Below, piece by piece: positions 51,445-60,719 of a stretch of DNA of 64,000 nt. The position numbers and the translations under genes were made by a program. Source of the stretch: Occultella aeris (GTDB taxonomy: Bacteria; Actinomycetota; Actinomycetes; Actinomycetales; Beutenbergiaceae); assembly GCF_902703175.1 (NCBI RefSeq), contig NZ_CACRYJ010000059.1, forward strand, positions 1-64,000, given 5' to 3'. The notes beneath the pieces are model-generated. The model searched no databases. It worked only from the letters and a program-made list of their open reading frames with translations, and was not told the DNA's origin. Position 1 is the stretch's first letter. Each line of letters starts with the position of its first letter.

Positions 51445-52239
51445 TCATCCACCGTCGTGTGGAGCAGGCCGACCTCGGGCTTGCTGCGTCCCAAGGTCCG
51501 CCGCGATCTTGTGCTGACTCCACCCCGCACGGGCGGCCCCGACCGACTCAATACGGTCGTTTCGGCGCGTGATGAAGTCGACGCTGCGGCGCCGGAACTC
51601 CAGATAAGTCGCGAGGTCCGTCGGTACAGACGGTGGCAGGAAGTCGTCGAACGGCATGAAGAATGTCACGTCGGCGCAGTCGTCTGTGACGAGGTCCTGC
51701 AGCAGGAAGAAGTCCACGTACCCTCGGAAATCTTCGAACAACGCGAAGAAGTCGTCGTAGCGGTGCAGTGTCTCGGCGAGCGGGCTCGGCTCGGTGCGGT
51801 AGTGCCGGCGGATGCACTCCAGGGTCAGATCCATCCGGTCGGCGATCTTGCGGTTAAACCCGCGGGCACCATTGATCGTCTGCTTCCCATCGACCCTGTT
51901 CCCGGGAAAGAGCATCATGGCGCCGATGGTGTAACCGATCGTCCGGAAGTACTCGTTCTGCTCCTCGGGGAGTTGCGTCGTGATGTGCTTCAGCGCGATC
52001 CATCTCGTGAACGTCTGCATGACCGAATCGCTCGAGAGGAAGAACTCGCCGAGGCTGGAGCGGTGATGGAGGTAGACGTGCGGCGTCGTCTCGACCAGGT
52101 CGAACACGGCTCCGCTCGGCAGTGGCTTGCTCCACAGCATTCGGTGGTACCGACGCAGCGTCGGACTGTGACTGTCGGGATCCTTGCCACCCGCATCGGT
52201 CCTGAAGTCGAAAGTGGTGTCGATCGCCGCCGCCGTCAT
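51445..52239 (-). CDS. Uncharacterised protein (DUF6994-like)
   Basis: 264-aa cytoplasmic protein without signal or membrane segments. ATG 52239 has GGAAGGA seven bases upstream. Conserved-looking features are FDFRTDAGGKDPDSHSPTLRRYHRMLWSK-type N-terminus, DYTIG-like FRTIGYTIGAMMLFPG, INGARGFNRKIADRMDLTLECIRRHY and FFLLQDLVTDDC. I recall such proteins as a family of unknown function scattered in Actinobacteria and Firmicutes. Its role is unknown. It marks the left side of the accessory region. Confidence 0.72.
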   Translation of the reverse strand: MTAAAIDTTFDFRTDAGGKDPDSHSPTLRRYHRMLWSKPLPSGAVFDLVETTPHVYLHHRSSLGEFFLSSDSVMQTFTRWIALKHITTQLPEEQNEYFRTIGYTIGAMMLFPGNRVDGKQTINGARGFNRKIADRMDLTLECIRRHYRTEPSPLAETLHRYDDFFALFEDFRGYVDFFLLQDLVTDDCADVTFFMPFDDFLPPSVPTDLATYLEFRRRSVDFITRRNDRIESVGAARAGWSQHKIAADLGTQQARGRPAPHDGG

Positions 52240-52692
52240 GAAGCCATCCTTCCCCACGTCCGCAAGAACGCAACGGCTCCGTCGCACGACCCACGTGTCG
52301 AACGACTTCCCGTCGCCTTGGCCGGTACGGCGCCACCCACACCGGTCACGGGAGGTCCACCGCCGACCTGCCCCTCACGGGAGCAGGCACTCCCCACACT
52401 CGCACAGCCCGTTCAGATCCCCGGCGCGTGAGTTCGGCTCCACCATCGCGCGTGGCGTAGGTGCGACCGGCCAGTGTGCCGCTGCCGTAGACGGCGCTCC
52501 AGGTCGCCTGCACCGGGGTCTCGTGATCCGCAGCGGGGTCATGGTCGGGCCGTACTAGGTGGTCACGGTGAACCGATCGGGGCGGGAAAGCCCGGTAAAG
52601 GCCGTAGCGTCGAAGGTAGCGTGGGGCCGCAGGCTCGTCGGTCCACCGTTGATGCGAAGAGTGCCAGTTCTGCCACTACCCAGGAGCCGACG
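52240..52692. other. Intergenic region without a recognisable gene
   Basis: The 453 bases between the divergent DUF6994-like gene and the gene at 52693 hold only short open frames without codon bias or RBS. Promoters for both neighbours must lie here. I see no repeat, RNA or mobile element. Confidence 0.5.
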
Positions 52693-53940
52693 TTGAACAA
52701 TGAAGTTGAACTGATCAGCGACGGCGATGGCGTGGCGATCCTCGGCGACCCGGCGGTCATCGACCGGTTCCTCTCCTCCCAAGGGCTGGCGTCACGGGAA
52801 CTCGGACTGCACCGACTCGGACCTAGACTCAGCGCCGGCTCGGGCGCCCTGCACGCAGGATCTGAGTTCGCAGCCAACTCGGGGCGCTGGGTGAAGTTGA
52901 CCGAGGACTCCGCCAGGGCACTCAAAGCCGGCCAACTCATGAAGGGCTCGACCTTCGGCGTCGGCCGTGCTGTCCTCGTAGAAAACGGACAGACGACCAA
53001 GATCCTCGAGATCGTGAAGGGTGCGACCTTGCTCAACCCGGCAAGTCTGGCGAGCGCCGGCGCTCTCATGTCGCAACTCGCCATGCAGCAGACCATGGAC
53101 AACATTGCCGACTACCTCGCCGCGATCGACGAGAAGGTCGAGGACTTACTACGTGCACAGAAGGACGCAGTGCTCGCCGATATGATCGGAGTGGACCTCG
53201 TGATCGATGAGGCCATGGTCATCCGGGACCAGGTGGGCAAGGTCTCCGAGGTCACGTGGTCGAAGGTGCAGTCCACCTCGGTGACGATCGCGCGTACACA
53301 GGCATATGCGTTGCGTCAGCTCGATGCGATCGCGGAGAAGCTTGAGCGAAAGACGAAACTCGGGGATCTCGCGAAGGCGACCAGAGAAGCCGAGGCCAAG
53401 GTTCAGGAGTGGCTGACGATTCTGGCTCGTTGCTTCCAACTGCAAGAGGCGATCGGCGTACTGGAGCTCGACCGTGTGCTGGACGGATCCCCCGAGGACC
53501 TGGACCAGCACCGCATCGCACTCAAGGCAGCACGGCGCAAGCGCCTGGACGTGATCTCGCGCAGCACCGAGCGCCTGATCTCACGCATGAATACCGCGGC
53601 CGGTGCCGCCAACAAGAAGGTCCTGTTGCAGCCAGTGCCCGCCAGAGCCGTGGTGCACTCAAGCAACCACGTCTGCGTCGCGGTCGTTGACTTCCACGAT
53701 CGGCTCGGGATCCTTGGCGACCAGGAGTCGGTCGAAGCCAAGCGATGGGTGGACGCAGCCGCCGACGTGAGAGACAACGTGCTCGGGACCGGGGCCGACG
53801 GCGTCGATGCCGCGAAGCGCCTCGGCCACGGCACGCTCGACCGAGCCAAGACGATGACCGGTCGGCTCTCCAGCGAGATCTCAGAGCGGACGCGACGTCG
53901 ACAGGGGGACGACGAGGAGCGCAAAACCGAGTCGCCCTGA
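52693..53940 (+). CDS. Uncharacterised helical protein
   Basis: 415 aa from TTG 52693, chosen because AGGAG (52682-52686) is six bases upstream; the frame is open from 52474 but without RBS. I do not recognise the family. It has a Gly/Ala-rich stretch with moderate hydrophobicity (residues about 95-120, GATLLNPASLASAGALMSQL). It is followed by long amphipathic, coiled-coil-like helices (residues 120-330) and a charged C-terminal tail (RTRRRQGDDEERKTESP). This layout is seen in membrane-acting effectors or scaffolds, but no function can be assigned. It stands alone, upstream of a HicB remnant. Confidence 0.75.
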   Translation: MNNEVELISDGDGVAILGDPAVIDRFLSSQGLASRELGLHRLGPRLSAGSGALHAGSEFAANSGRWVKLTEDSARALKAGQLMKGSTFGVGRAVLVENGQTTKILEIVKGATLLNPASLASAGALMSQLAMQQTMDNIADYLAAIDEKVEDLLRAQKDAVLADMIGVDLVIDEAMVIRDQVGKVSEVTWSKVQSTSVTIARTQAYALRQLDAIAEKLERKTKLGDLAKATREAEAKVQEWLTILARCFQLQEAIGVLELDRVLDGSPEDLDQHRIALKAARRKRLDVISRSTERLISRMNTAAGAANKKVLLQPVPARAVVHSSNHVCVAVVDFHDRLGILGDQESVEAKRWVDAAADVRDNVLGTGADGVDAAKRLGHGTLDRAKTMTGRLSSEISERTRRRQGDDEERKTESP

Positions 53941-53982
53941 CGCGCAGCAGTCACCCTTCCATCAGCGCATCGCAACGGTGTG

Positions 53983-54290
53983 TCAACCGGCGGTGAGTTT
54001 CTGGGCCACATTATGATTCAGGATCACGCGCCGCATCCGCGTGCATCGCCAGCGATCAGTGCAGACTCTCTCGCCGATGCGGATGTTGAACGTGCCCGAG
54101 AACCGGCGCTCGGACAATGGGACCGGTACATCGTCCCCGAACGCGTTTGTCGTCGACGACCACCGCCCCGAGGGCTCCAAACCATCGATTGCCGCGTTGC
54201 GCGTCTGCAAGCCACGAGAGTGAGGGAATGCCAGGCAGGTCACCACACGCTCGCCATCCTCTGCGAGTCATTGTGTCGGGGCTAGCCTGC
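53983..54290 (-). pseudogene. Degenerate HicB-family antitoxin
   Basis: Piecing together reading frames on the minus strand gives a HicB protein: DGERVVTCLAF, then PSLSWLADAQRG, AAIDGLE, AVVVDDK, FGDDVPVPLSERRFSGTFNIRIGE (read in outline), SLH-stop-SLAMHADAARDPES and NHNVAQKLTAG. These match the HicB partial-RNase-H fold and the C-terminal Arc/MetJ-like repressor domain. At least four frameshifts and one in-frame stop separate the pieces, so no functional antitoxin is made. No hicA toxin gene is visible beside it. Confidence 0.75.
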
Positions 54291-54352
54291 CATGGACATC
54301 CACTATGGAGTCGTCTCAGGAGAAGATCTGAGTCGTCGTCCAACTCCGAAAT

Positions 54353-56389
54353 TCACTGCTCGAGTACATCGCGCTTGTCGTCGGAATGAGTGCGGATCCA
54401 CGCCAGCGCCCTATCCCGGGATACCCGGTCATCGAGTGTCTCGATCCAGTCGATGACCTCCCAGTTGGTGAGGCCTGCGTCGCCGAGGAGTCTGTGCATC
54501 AAGTCGTCCTGGACCCGTCCCCGGTGAGTCTTGCGAAGGACGATGCGCCGGAGGATCGCGGCGCGTTCGGCGTCGAGTGCCTCCGCACGATCCAGGACCG
54601 AGTCGCGAGCGTCAGCTTCGAAAAGTGCCTTCTCAAGGAGCCCTTCGATGAGCCCGAGTGGTGTCGCGAAATGGGTCGCCGCGAGGAGCATCTGCCCGTG
54701 ACCCTCGACGGTTGCCGAGCTCAGTGCAATCGTGGTGAACAAGGGATTGACGACCTCGGGCGGCAGAGTTGGGCCCCGGAGAAGCGTGGTTCTGGTGTCC
54801 GCCGTTTGGACCGCCTCAAGGAGGATGTCTGGTGGGCAGTCCTCGCGTGCCACGACCTCAGCTCGAATGTCGTGGTGCGGATGCTGCTTGAAGACTCGTC
54901 GCAGTACGTCCAGATCGGCGGAGGTCTGCGCCACGATCTTGCTCGCGTGTCGAAATGGTGATTCGTCGGCACCCACCGCGAAGAGTGAACGTTCGGACTC
55001 CTCTATGTAGTCACGGAGGTAGCGGCGCGTCTCGCCGTCGTCGAGCCCTCGTAGGACGGTCGCCGTTGCCTCCTCGAGCGTCATCCGCAGACTGTCCTCG
55101 TCCCTGCCGCGCCGACCACGGTGGCGCAGCACGTTGAACAGGACTTCGCGTACTCGATCATCCGCCCAATCCTCGGGTACGACACGGTCGAACGAGAGTC
55201 GCCCGTCGTCGAAGTAGTAGTTGCCCGTCTCTCGGACGTTGAGCCCGATCCCACCAGTCGCGAGCCGTTCTGCGACCATCGTGGTCTGGTCGGCTCGGCG
55301 CACCAACCTCGATCCATAGGGGTCACGGGCGAACCCGAGCGCCCTGTAGGTGTGCGACCAGCGGGGTTCGGGCTCGGAGGACCGGACCAGGACTTCGTCG
55401 AGGCCGAGTTCCTGGATGGCGGCCTTGAGGTCGTCGTCGCGGATCTCGTCTGGGTGCAGGAGGTAGGCGCCGCTGCCTGTACCCAGTTCGGTGAGGTGGT
55501 GTCTGCGGGCGTGCCACGGGCACAGGTTCGCCCAACCTTGCCCGTCCCCTGCCCGGACCCGCATGTCGAAACGTGCCGCCATCTGGCACATCTGAACGTC
55601 GCATGTCGGCATCTCGGGCGTGATGGCCACGGTGAATGGTGCCGGTGAGTAGAGCAGATCCTCCTCGTCAGAGCTTCCCCATTGACGCACGATCGCGTCG
55701 AGAACGTGGTCGGCAGGCGGAACGACGGAGCGGCCCGACTCGTCGAAAGCAGGCAGCGTCGCAGTGACAGGAAGGGCACCGTCGACGAAGGCATCGAAGT
55801 TCAGCGGTGCCAACAGTGGCCACGGCGGTAGGAAGTCGCTCGTGGAACTCTCCTCCTGGGGTGCTTCGTGCGCGGTCTGGCTGGCGTCCACTTGAGGAAC
55901 CTCGAACGAGTCGGCGGGGTCCGTGCCGTCGCTGGCGGCCGGTCGTGGGCTCGGTGCCGCCGTCGGACGCGGTACGGGAGTCGGCTTCCGCGGCTTGCGC
56001 TCTCGTCGGCTCCAGGCCTGGGCGACCAGATCGAAGGCCTCGTCGGATGCGCTGATCTCAGCCGTCAGGCGGCCGGGGTCGCTGACCCGTGCCGAGGTAG
56101 TCCATGACGGCACGCCGGCTCTGAGGTCGGCGACCGATGTGACCCGGAACCTGCGACCGTGCTGGGCACCTCCTCGTTCCACATAGCCCCGCCGCTCGAG
56201 GGCCGCGACGATCGGCGCCCGGATCGGAGCCCGCTTGCCCTTGCGTGCCACCGGCCCGCCATCCAGAAGGAGCACAAGATTGCAGAGCGCGAACGCCTGC
56301 TCGAACGAGAGCCGATCACCGATCGAGGCCACGATCTTGGCGGTCTCGTAGACATCGGAAGTCTTCACAGGGGTCGGTTCATGGGCCAC
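54353..56389 (-). CDS. Large uncharacterised protein with N-terminal winged-helix-like domain
   Basis: 678 aa from GTG 56389. Residues 1-90 look like a winged helix (VYETAKIVASIGDRLSFEQAFALCNLVLLLDGG in outline, then IVAALERRGYVERGG). Residues about 130-200 are a Pro/Ser/Glu-rich linker. The middle has a possible zinc site (CDVQMC then CPWHARRHH). The C-terminal third is helical-repeat-like, with recurrent LxxVF and REDCPP-type segments (residues 480-650). I do not recognise the family. It may be a DNA-binding scaffold or a defence-related protein; both are guesses. It is monocistronic. Confidence 0.75.
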   Translation of the reverse strand: MAHEPTPVKTSDVYETAKIVASIGDRLSFEQAFALCNLVLLLDGGPVARKGKRAPIRAPIVAALERRGYVERGGAQHGRRFRVTSVADLRAGVPSWTTSARVSDPGRLTAEISASDEAFDLVAQAWSRRERKPRKPTPVPRPTAAPSPRPAASDGTDPADSFEVPQVDASQTAHEAPQEESSTSDFLPPWPLLAPLNFDAFVDGALPVTATLPAFDESGRSVVPPADHVLDAIVRQWGSSDEEDLLYSPAPFTVAITPEMPTCDVQMCQMAARFDMRVRAGDGQGWANLCPWHARRHHLTELGTGSGAYLLHPDEIRDDDLKAAIQELGLDEVLVRSSEPEPRWSHTYRALGFARDPYGSRLVRRADQTTMVAERLATGGIGLNVRETGNYYFDDGRLSFDRVVPEDWADDRVREVLFNVLRHRGRRGRDEDSLRMTLEEATATVLRGLDDGETRRYLRDYIEESERSLFAVGADESPFRHASKIVAQTSADLDVLRRVFKQHPHHDIRAEVVAREDCPPDILLEAVQTADTRTTLLRGPTLPPEVVNPLFTTIALSSATVEGHGQMLLAATHFATPLGLIEGLLEKALFEADARDSVLDRAEALDAERAAILRRIVLRKTHRGRVQDDLMHRLLGDAGLTNWEVIDWIETLDDRVSRDRALAWIRTHSDDKRDVLEQ

Positions 56390-56637
56390 GCCATGGAACC
56401 TATCCGAGGGGTCCGACGCACGCGGGCCCTTTCACCAAGCGGCAGTCGAATCGTGCTCGTGGGCCTGCCGACGGCGCAGTCCAGCGCTCAGGACAGGAGC
56501 CGAGCCCCGATCACCGGGCAGTGCCGCCATCTCGGGATCGAACTGCCTGCGGCGTCCCAGGGAGGTCCATCGATCGGCGAAGCTCCCGCGTCGGTACGTG
56601 AGAACACCGGAGGCGGTGTCATGCCTGCGCCGGAGTC

Positions 56638-57510
56638 ATGGGTTCTGCCATGCTGCGTGCCATGGGAGCGACGGAGGTGCCCGGACGGCGATCGGACATC
56701 AGCGAGATCGTGCGCACGGCCGACTGGGCCCCGGATGATCTGAGTCTCAAGGGACTTCTGGGGGATTCCGGGCCCTGGCTCCGCTACCTTCCGTTTGCAT
56801 GGCGTGCGTGTGCCGAGCCGGCGCTCTCCGAACCGATTCCGCGAAGTCCAACGAGCAGCGGTCCCTTCCAGGACGAGCGCCTTGGCGCGGCCGCGGCGTT
56901 CTGGGCACCTCTGCTGCACCTGCTCCACTTCGGGCTGGGCTGGCACCGGGCGGACCTCGGTCTCGAGCGATGGCACGAGATGGGACGCCCCACCGACGAT
57001 CCGATCCTGCGCGTCGTCGACCGCTGGTGGGGCCCGGAGATCCCTGACCTGCTCGCCCTGCACGCGCGAGATGGCCTCCTCTCCGCGTCCGCGGCCAAAG
57101 TCCGGGACCCCGGGCTGCCACCGCTCGACCGAACACGCGAGATCGGCCCGCAGTGGGCCCGACGTGCCCGCGAGCCCGAGTGGCAGCGACGATGGGGCGG
57201 AGGGGATCCGTTGCATCTGGCCAGCCACCTCATCCCGAGCGGTGGCCGAGACGGGCCGGGGGTACTGTTCGGACCCCAATCCGAAGGCACCGGGTCGAAC
57301 CAGCGGAGACAATACGTCCTCGTGTGCGAGACGTATGTCGGCTGGCACTGGGACCTGCACCAAATCAGGGATCGCGTCGACGAGAACGGGCACTCCCATC
57401 GTGTCGACGTCTACTGCCGACCGATCGGCTGGCTCGGCCAGTACCGGCACTCCTCGACCACCGGTCTCTGGTACCGGGGCCGCCACCACTGGCACCTCCT
57501 CGGCAACTGA
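56638..57510 (+). CDS. Uncharacterised protein
   Basis: 290 aa, Trp-rich and without signal or membrane segments. Third-position GC and the clean start (ATG 56638 after CCGGAG) support coding. Features: SLKGLLGDSGPWLRYLPFAW, FWAPLLHLLHFGLGWHRADLGLERWHEMGR, and a C-terminal LVCETYVGWHWDLHQIRDRVDENG block followed by aromatic strands (GLWYRGRHHWHLLG). I do not recognise it. It is divergent from the 678-aa gene, with 248 bases between. Confidence 0.65.
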   Translation: MGSAMLRAMGATEVPGRRSDISEIVRTADWAPDDLSLKGLLGDSGPWLRYLPFAWRACAEPALSEPIPRSPTSSGPFQDERLGAAAAFWAPLLHLLHFGLGWHRADLGLERWHEMGRPTDDPILRVVDRWWGPEIPDLLALHARDGLLSASAAKVRDPGLPPLDRTREIGPQWARRAREPEWQRRWGGGDPLHLASHLIPSGGRDGPGVLFGPQSEGTGSNQRRQYVLVCETYVGWHWDLHQIRDRVDENGHSHRVDVYCRPIGWLGQYRHSSTTGLWYRGRHHWHLLGN

Positions 57511-57902
57511 AGGCATGGCGACTGGGTCCGCAATCCGCGTTCGGCCAGCGCCAGCACGGTGATCGGGCCTTCAGAGGGCTGCCGTGCGGAGTCCTCACAA
57601 CCAGGCAGCACAGCATCCGCGCGGGTCAGGGGCAATTCCGATGGGAAGACGGGCCTCACTGGTCCGCGCCGCACCGGCATCAAACAGGCGCGTAGGAGGG
57701 TTGCACACGCGTACAACTCAGGAGTTGCGGAACGGAGGAGCGGGCCTCTGCAATGTCCTGCTGCCAGTACGAGCGCGCGCCACGGTCGATCCGCGACTTG
57801 CCCGTCGTCCGGGCCAGTGCTCAAGGCGAGTCGTCGTAGGCAGTATGTTTGCCGCAGTCGTCGCGTCCTACTCGTTACGTCGAGCCGCCGCCATTTGGGG
57901 CG
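57511..57902. other. Intergenic region without a recognisable gene
   Basis: The 392 bases between the convergent genes ending at 57510 and 57903 contain only short unbiased frames. I see no strong hairpin, RNA gene or repeat. Confidence 0.5.
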
Positions 57903-58607
57903 TCAGGACTGTTGACGCCGCGTCCGACGGGTGTAGTCCCAGAGAGCATGGTCAAGCCGGCGAGTCTCGACTCCCAGCTGGCTCGCAGAGTCGGTCAGAA
58001 GCCGCTCCGCCTCCACAGGGGTGGTTGTTCGTCCGAGCGTTCGCACCGTCCAGCCGATGATCATCCGGTCCGCCTTGATGCCGGGCATCCCGGCGTTCAT
58101 CAGGAAGTATCGCCAAGTGAGCCCGCTACCCTGTCCAGGCAGACCCTGCCAACCCCGCTTCAGATGTTCGTGCGCTACCGAGTCCCGAAGCCCTTCCTCA
58201 AGTTGTTCACGGGTGTTCACCGACGCTGTGTCCAACAGCTTCGCCGCTTGATAGATCACCTCCGCCTTGTATGGCGCTGTCTTGCTGCTCCACGCACGCC
58301 AGTGATTCTCCAGAGCGTTCGCGAAGCCCTCGGGACCACCGCATTCGTCGATCTCGGCCAGGAGGTCTTTGGGTCCGTCCAAGGCGGGGTCAAATCCTGC
58401 ATCCCGCCGACGTCGCCGGTAGCGGTCGAGCACGCGTACCACGCGCTCGGAGCGGTTGCCCGTGCTGTAGATCGAGTTCATGACACACAAAGCCAGACCG
58501 TTCAAGAGGACAGGCGAGGGCCACGAAGCTTCTGGGCCGAGGTCGACCTTGATTCCCTCGACGACTTGAGCGAGTTCGGCTTCGGAGTCTTCGCGGGATC
58601 GTGTCAT
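57903..58607 (-). CDS. Divergent HhH-GPD-fold protein
   Basis: 234 aa from ATG 58607 (AGGA eight bases upstream). The all-helical sequence resembles DNA glycosylases of the endonuclease III superfamily. LPGQGSG (residues 156-162) fits the helix-hairpin-helix, and Asp180 in KADRMIIGWTVRTLG fits the catalytic-Asp motif (VDTHV-R---R-G). The distance from the LPG leucine to that Asp is 24 residues, as in endonuclease III. The lyase Lys position is Gly162, and no C-terminal Fe-S cysteines are present. A base-excision or base-recognition role is possible; the natural substrate is unknown. Confidence 0.7.
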   Translation of the reverse strand: MTRSREDSEAELAQVVEGIKVDLGPEASWPSPVLLNGLALCVMNSIYSTGNRSERVVRVLDRYRRRRRDAGFDPALDGPKDLLAEIDECGGPEGFANALENHWRAWSSKTAPYKAEVIYQAAKLLDTASVNTREQLEEGLRDSVAHEHLKRGWQGLPGQGSGLTWRYFLMNAGMPGIKADRMIIGWTVRTLGRTTTPVEAERLLTDSASQLGVETRRLDHALWDYTRRTRRQQS

Positions 58608-59003
58608 GGGCCGATCCTGGCACGCCGAGCGGACGATCGTGGATGATCCTTGAGGCACGTGCGCAAAGGTAAGCACTTCGGGATAGCCGCCGGGCCAAGT
58701 CCGTTCCTCACGATCAGGACTGTGCCTCACGGCTCGGAATCGCCGAGTGTCGGCTTGCCTCCGTCTCATGCGACCTAGCGGCCACGTGCAGACACCTCAC
58801 GGAATACCACGCAGTCACGCCCCATTCAGGGGACCACCTTGCCCGCGTAGTCATCCGTTGCGTCCAGGCCCGGCTCGCGCCAGGAACGAGACGATGTTGT
58901 CGTGCTGTTCGGGCCGCAGATCCTGGTTCGAGGGTCCAAGGCGTGCCAGGCAGGCGGCGGCAGACCAGCGTGCACATCTACATTGGCGAGTAGTTGCGTG
59001 CCA
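58608..59003. other. Intergenic region without a recognisable gene
   Basis: The 396 bases upstream of the HhH-GPD-like gene and next to the dppC fragment hold no convincing gene. The HhH gene promoter must lie here. It may contain the junction at which the peptide transporter operon was cut. Confidence 0.5.
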
Positions 59004-59500
59004 TCAAAGATGCCGAGGAGGCGCGGAGCTCAACCTCCCGATCGTGGTGCCCACGAACATCGCGATGGCGACGGCGATCACGGTGGCCTGCAGGGACAGC
59101 CCGGCCCCGTGCACGGTGCGGGCGTACAGGTCCCGGCCGGTCACGTCGGTGCCGAACCGGTGCGCCGCGCCGGGCGAGGTGAACTTCTCCGCGGGCACGC
59201 CGGTGATCGGGTCGACGCTGGTGAACCAGGTCGGCACCAGCGCCCACCCGATCACCACGAGGATGACCAGGACGGACAGGATCAGTCCGGGGCGCAGGAA
59301 CGCCGTAACGGCGCCAGACCCGGCCCGACGGCGAAGCCTGGGTTCCCGAGTACCGCTGCGGCCGCCGGGGACGCGCGTTGGTTCGGCGCCTGCAGCGCCG
59401 GAGGCGCCGAGGTCCTTCTTCCGCCGCGGAGACGGTGACGATGTCGCACGCGCCCACCCGCCGTCGGGTAGTGATCCTCGGATCACACAGCCTCCACCAC
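59004..59500 (-). pseudogene. Truncated DppC-like ABC permease
   Basis: Only the N-terminal third of a DppC-type permease remains: first membrane segment (FLRPGLILSVLVILVVIGWAL in outline), then the diagnostic HRFGTDVTGRDLYARTVHGAG and FVGTTIG. The homology stops abruptly near 59040 and a stop follows after ten unrelated residues. It retains one or two membrane segments and no EAA loop, so it is non-functional. Confidence 0.8.
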
Positions 59501-60256
59501 CACCGCACCGGCGAGGGAGCTGCCCACGATCAGCCCGACGATGGTCAGCGACGGGATGGCCGCGTTGCGCAGCACGTGCACCAGATGGGTGCGCAGCCGG
59601 CTGACGCCCTTGGCGCGGGCCGCCTCCCCGAACGGTTGCCGCGAGACTGCGCCGAGCGAGTTCGCGAGCACCTGCGCCCCAACGGCCCCCGCCGGCACAC
59701 CGAGGGTGATTGCCGGCAGCACAAGCGAGGCGACGCCGTCGTTCCCGAGCGCCGGGAACCAGCCCAACCCGAACGAGAACACCTGCAGCAACATCAGACC
59801 GACCCAGAACCCCGGCAGCGAGATCGCCAGCGGCGGCGGCGGCAGCAATGCCTCGCGCAGCCACCGGGCCCGCATGAACGTGGCGGTCAGGGCCAGCGTC
59901 ATGCCGAGGGTGATCGCGAGCAGCAGGCTCGCCCCGGCGAGTTTCAGGGTCTCCGGCAGCGCGCCGCCGAGGGAGTTCAGGACCGGCTCACCGGTGCGGA
60001 TCGAGGTGCCGAAGTCCCCCTGCACGGCCGCGACCAGCCGGGTGAAGTACTGCTCGATGAGCGGCTTGTCGAAGCCCAGTTCCGCGCGCAGCGCCGCCTC
60101 CGCCTCGGGGTCGACGTAGGTGGCCTGGCCGCCCGGGTTCAGCATGATCGCGACCGGGTCCCCGGGCAGCATGTACAAGATCACGAAGCTGACCGTGAAC
60201 GCCGCCCAGAGCACCACCGCCGCCTGCCCGAGGCGGCGCACCAGGTAGAAGCCCAT
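59483..60256 (-). pseudogene. Truncated DppB-like ABC permease
   Basis: 257 aa against the usual 305-315. The N-terminus (GFYLVRRLGQAAVVLWAAF, LPGDPVAIML) and the EAA-type region (FGEAARAKGVSRLRTHLVHVLRNA) are intact. The protein ends at AGAVVVEAV, where family members continue with an F-x-x-P-G-x-G motif and a final membrane segment. ATG 60256 overlaps the upstream reading frame's stop (TGATG), the original operon coupling. It is probably inactive. Confidence 0.8.
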
Positions 60257-60718
60257 CAGTCGGGTATCGGTGCGGCCCAGTCCACCTCGACCACGTCGAT
60301 CCACTTGGCGTTGGCGGTACGGCGGGTGATCCGCCAGCCGGCGTCGGTACGGAGCATCTCGTCGGAGTACCAGCCGCCGCCCTGGACGCGGCGGGCCTTG
60401 CCCTCGGTCTCGGTGCGCGCGTGCGTGGTCATGGTGTACTCCGAGCGGGCCGTGGCGCGGTCGCCGTCCACCTCGATCGCCGTGTTGTGCAGCAGGTGCT
60501 GGCCCACCGGGATCCGGGTCGCGTCACCCTGGGTGAGGATGGCGCACCGTTCGGCCGGCTGTGCTCGGGCATCCCGACGGCGCTGAAGTCCAGTACCTCG
60601 GCCGGGGTGAAGATGCGGTCCCACTCCGGCCAGATGCGCTAGTCCAGGCCGTAAGAGTACCGGGTGATGGTGTCGGTGATCTCGATACGGTCGGAGATCT
60701 CCTGCAGGGAAGCGTCAT
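60256..60718 (-). pseudogene. Disrupted NTF2/SnoaL-like protein
   Basis: Two frames together give a SnoaL-like small enzyme: SLQEISDRIEITDTITRYSYGLD, an in-frame TAG, RIWPEWDRIFTPAEVLDF in outline, then after a frameshift GQHLLHNTAIEVDGDRATARSEYTM and a C-terminal WRITRRTANAKWID. The ATG at 60718 is also out of frame. At least two frameshifts and one stop make it a pseudogene. It sat between SBP and permease genes in the ancestral operon. Confidence 0.75.
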
Positions 60719-60719
60719 C

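Noticed and set aside
51379-52431. 350-codon plus-strand frame opposite the DUF6994-like gene
   Set aside because: The minus-strand frame has the better RBS and protein-like composition; the plus frame is Arg/Val/Glu-biased shadow sequence.
53941-54352. Short open frames of 60-101 codons in both directions
   Set aside because: None is a complete protein; the minus-strand ones are fragments of the hicB pseudogene and the plus-strand ones are its shadows.
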